The position numbers and the translations under genes were made by a program. The notes below the pieces were generated by a model. It was not told the origin of the DNA, searched no databases, and worked only from the letters and a program-made list of their open reading frames with translations. From a bacterium (GTDB lineage Bacteria; Gemmatimonadota; Glassbacteria; GWA2-58-10): a stretch of DNA of 6,124 nt. Shown in pieces: positions 5,589 to 6,124 of the stretch; within the stretch, counting starts at the first letter, position 1; each line of letters starts with the position of its first letter. The stretch is taken from NCBI GenBank assembly GCA_021372515.1, contig JAJFUG010000046.1, positions 1-6,124 on the forward strand. Reading direction: 5' to 3'.

Positions 5589-6124
5589 TCAACCGAAACG
5601 GCCGGTGATGTAGTCCTCGGTCTTTTTCTCCCGGGGCTTGGTGAACAATTGGCGAGTGGGCCCGTACTCGATCAGGAACCCCTCGTAGAAAAAGGCGGTG
5701 AAATCGGAAACACGCGCCGCCTGCTGCATGTTGTGGGTCACGATGACAATGGTGTAGTCGCGCCGCAGCTCATCGATCAGGTCCTCGATACGGGCCGTGC
5801 TGCGCGGGTCGAGGGCGCTGGCCGGCTCGTCCATCAGCAGGATTTCGGGGTCCACGGCCAGGGCGCGGGCGATGCAGAGCCGCTGCTGCTGGCCGCCGGA
5901 CAGGTCGAGGGCGCTGGAGTCGAGGCGGTTGCGCACCTCCTCCCACAGGCCGGCGCGGTAAAGGCTGCGCTCGACGATCTCCTCCAGCTTGGCGCGGCCG
6001 CGAATCCCGTGGATCCGGGGGCCGTAGGCCACGTTCTCGAAAATGCTCTTGGGAAAAGGGTTTGATTTCTGGAACACCATGCCCACCCGCTTGCGCAGCT
6101 CGACCACATCCGTGCCGTTGGAGT
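5589..6124 (-). CDS. pstB: Phosphate ABC transporter ATP-binding protein PstB, N-terminal part outside window
   Basis: The last 177 complete codons of PstB are present; the N-terminal portion with the Walker A motif lies beyond the right edge. PstB is the cytoplasmic ATPase that drives phosphate import through PstA and PstC, with phosphate delivered by PstS. Visible in order: [20 protein letters not shown] including the Q-loop glutamine, VAYGPRIHG, the ABC signature LSGGQQQR, the Walker B stretch [13 protein letters not shown] with its catalytic glutamate, the switch histidine in IVTHNMQQA, and the PstB-type end EDYITGRFG. The residues just before the cut read SNGTDVV, continuing the same frame, so the gene is open to base 6124. 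It is followed after 22 nt by phoU, the standard order of a pst operon. Confidence 0.97.
   Translation of the reverse strand, partial: SNGTDVVELRKRVGMVFQKSNPFPKSIFENVAYGPRIHGIRGRAKLEEIVERSLYRAGLWEEVRNRLDSSALDLSGGQQQRLCIARALAVDPEILLMDEPASALDPRSTARIEDLIDELRRDYTIVIVTHNMQQAARVSDFTAFFYEGFLIEYGPTRQLFTKPREKKTEDYITGRFG

Noticed and set aside
4965-6065. A 366-codon open frame on the plus strand opposite phoU and pstB
   Set aside because: PhoU and PstB signatures on the minus strand are unmistakable; this frame is rich in Ser, Arg, Met and Trp and shows no family pattern.
1-6124. CRISPR array, tRNA or rRNA genes, or a defence or toxin-antitoxin system
   Set aside because: No regularly spaced repeats, no cloverleaf or rRNA-like sequence, and no recognisable effector or toxin domains were seen on either strand.

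Overview
The window is about 6.1 kb of GC-rich bacterial DNA. It holds six recognisable genes and one gene fragment at the left edge. A Tat-type signal peptide, a predicted outer-membrane beta-barrel protein and a Pst phosphate-uptake locus point to a Gram-negative bacterium. Fusion of DUF523 to DUF1722 and a secreted NIPSNAP protein next to a Gfo/Idh/MocA oxidoreductase are, from memory, common in GC-rich environmental lineages. No ribosomal RNA or other marker fixes the phylum, so I do not name one.

Layout. Bases 1-135 are the AT-rich tail of an unidentified open frame (about 36% GC by hand count), followed by a short non-coding stretch. Then come three plus-strand genes. The first is a two-domain DUF523-DUF1722 protein of the RudS/TudS desulfidase type (267-1226). 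The second is a Tat-exported protein with two NIPSNAP domains (1296-2093). The third is a Gfo/Idh/MocA NAD(P)-dependent oxidoreductase (2129-3163). The minus strand then carries, reading leftward from the right edge, the C-terminal part of pstB (5589 to beyond 6124), phoU (4859-5566) and a putative outer-membrane porin (3335-4528). The two sets of genes converge on a strong intrinsic terminator at 3282-3320. Two small hairpins lie just upstream of it.

How the genes fit together. pstB and phoU are the end of a standard pst operon: PstB is the ATPase of the high-affinity phosphate ABC transporter, and PhoU represses phosphate signalling and uptake. The porin lies downstream on the same strand after a gap of about 330 bp. 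It resembles the porin O/P type in general pattern, so it may supply phosphate across the outer membrane, but that is inferred from position and weak resemblance. The NIPSNAP and oxidoreductase genes are 35 bp apart and look co-transcribed; their substrate is unknown. The RudS-like gene is probably an independent function in thionucleotide or tRNA 4-thiouridine desulfuration.

I did not find a clearly new multi-gene system. The most interesting point is a change in the conserved cysteine pattern of the RudS-like protein: the usual SPSCG cysteine is serine, and an extra cysteine appears five residues after the CPE cysteine. Also worth checking are the non-ATG start of the porin, the tandem hairpins between the convergent operons, and the compositional break at the left edge.
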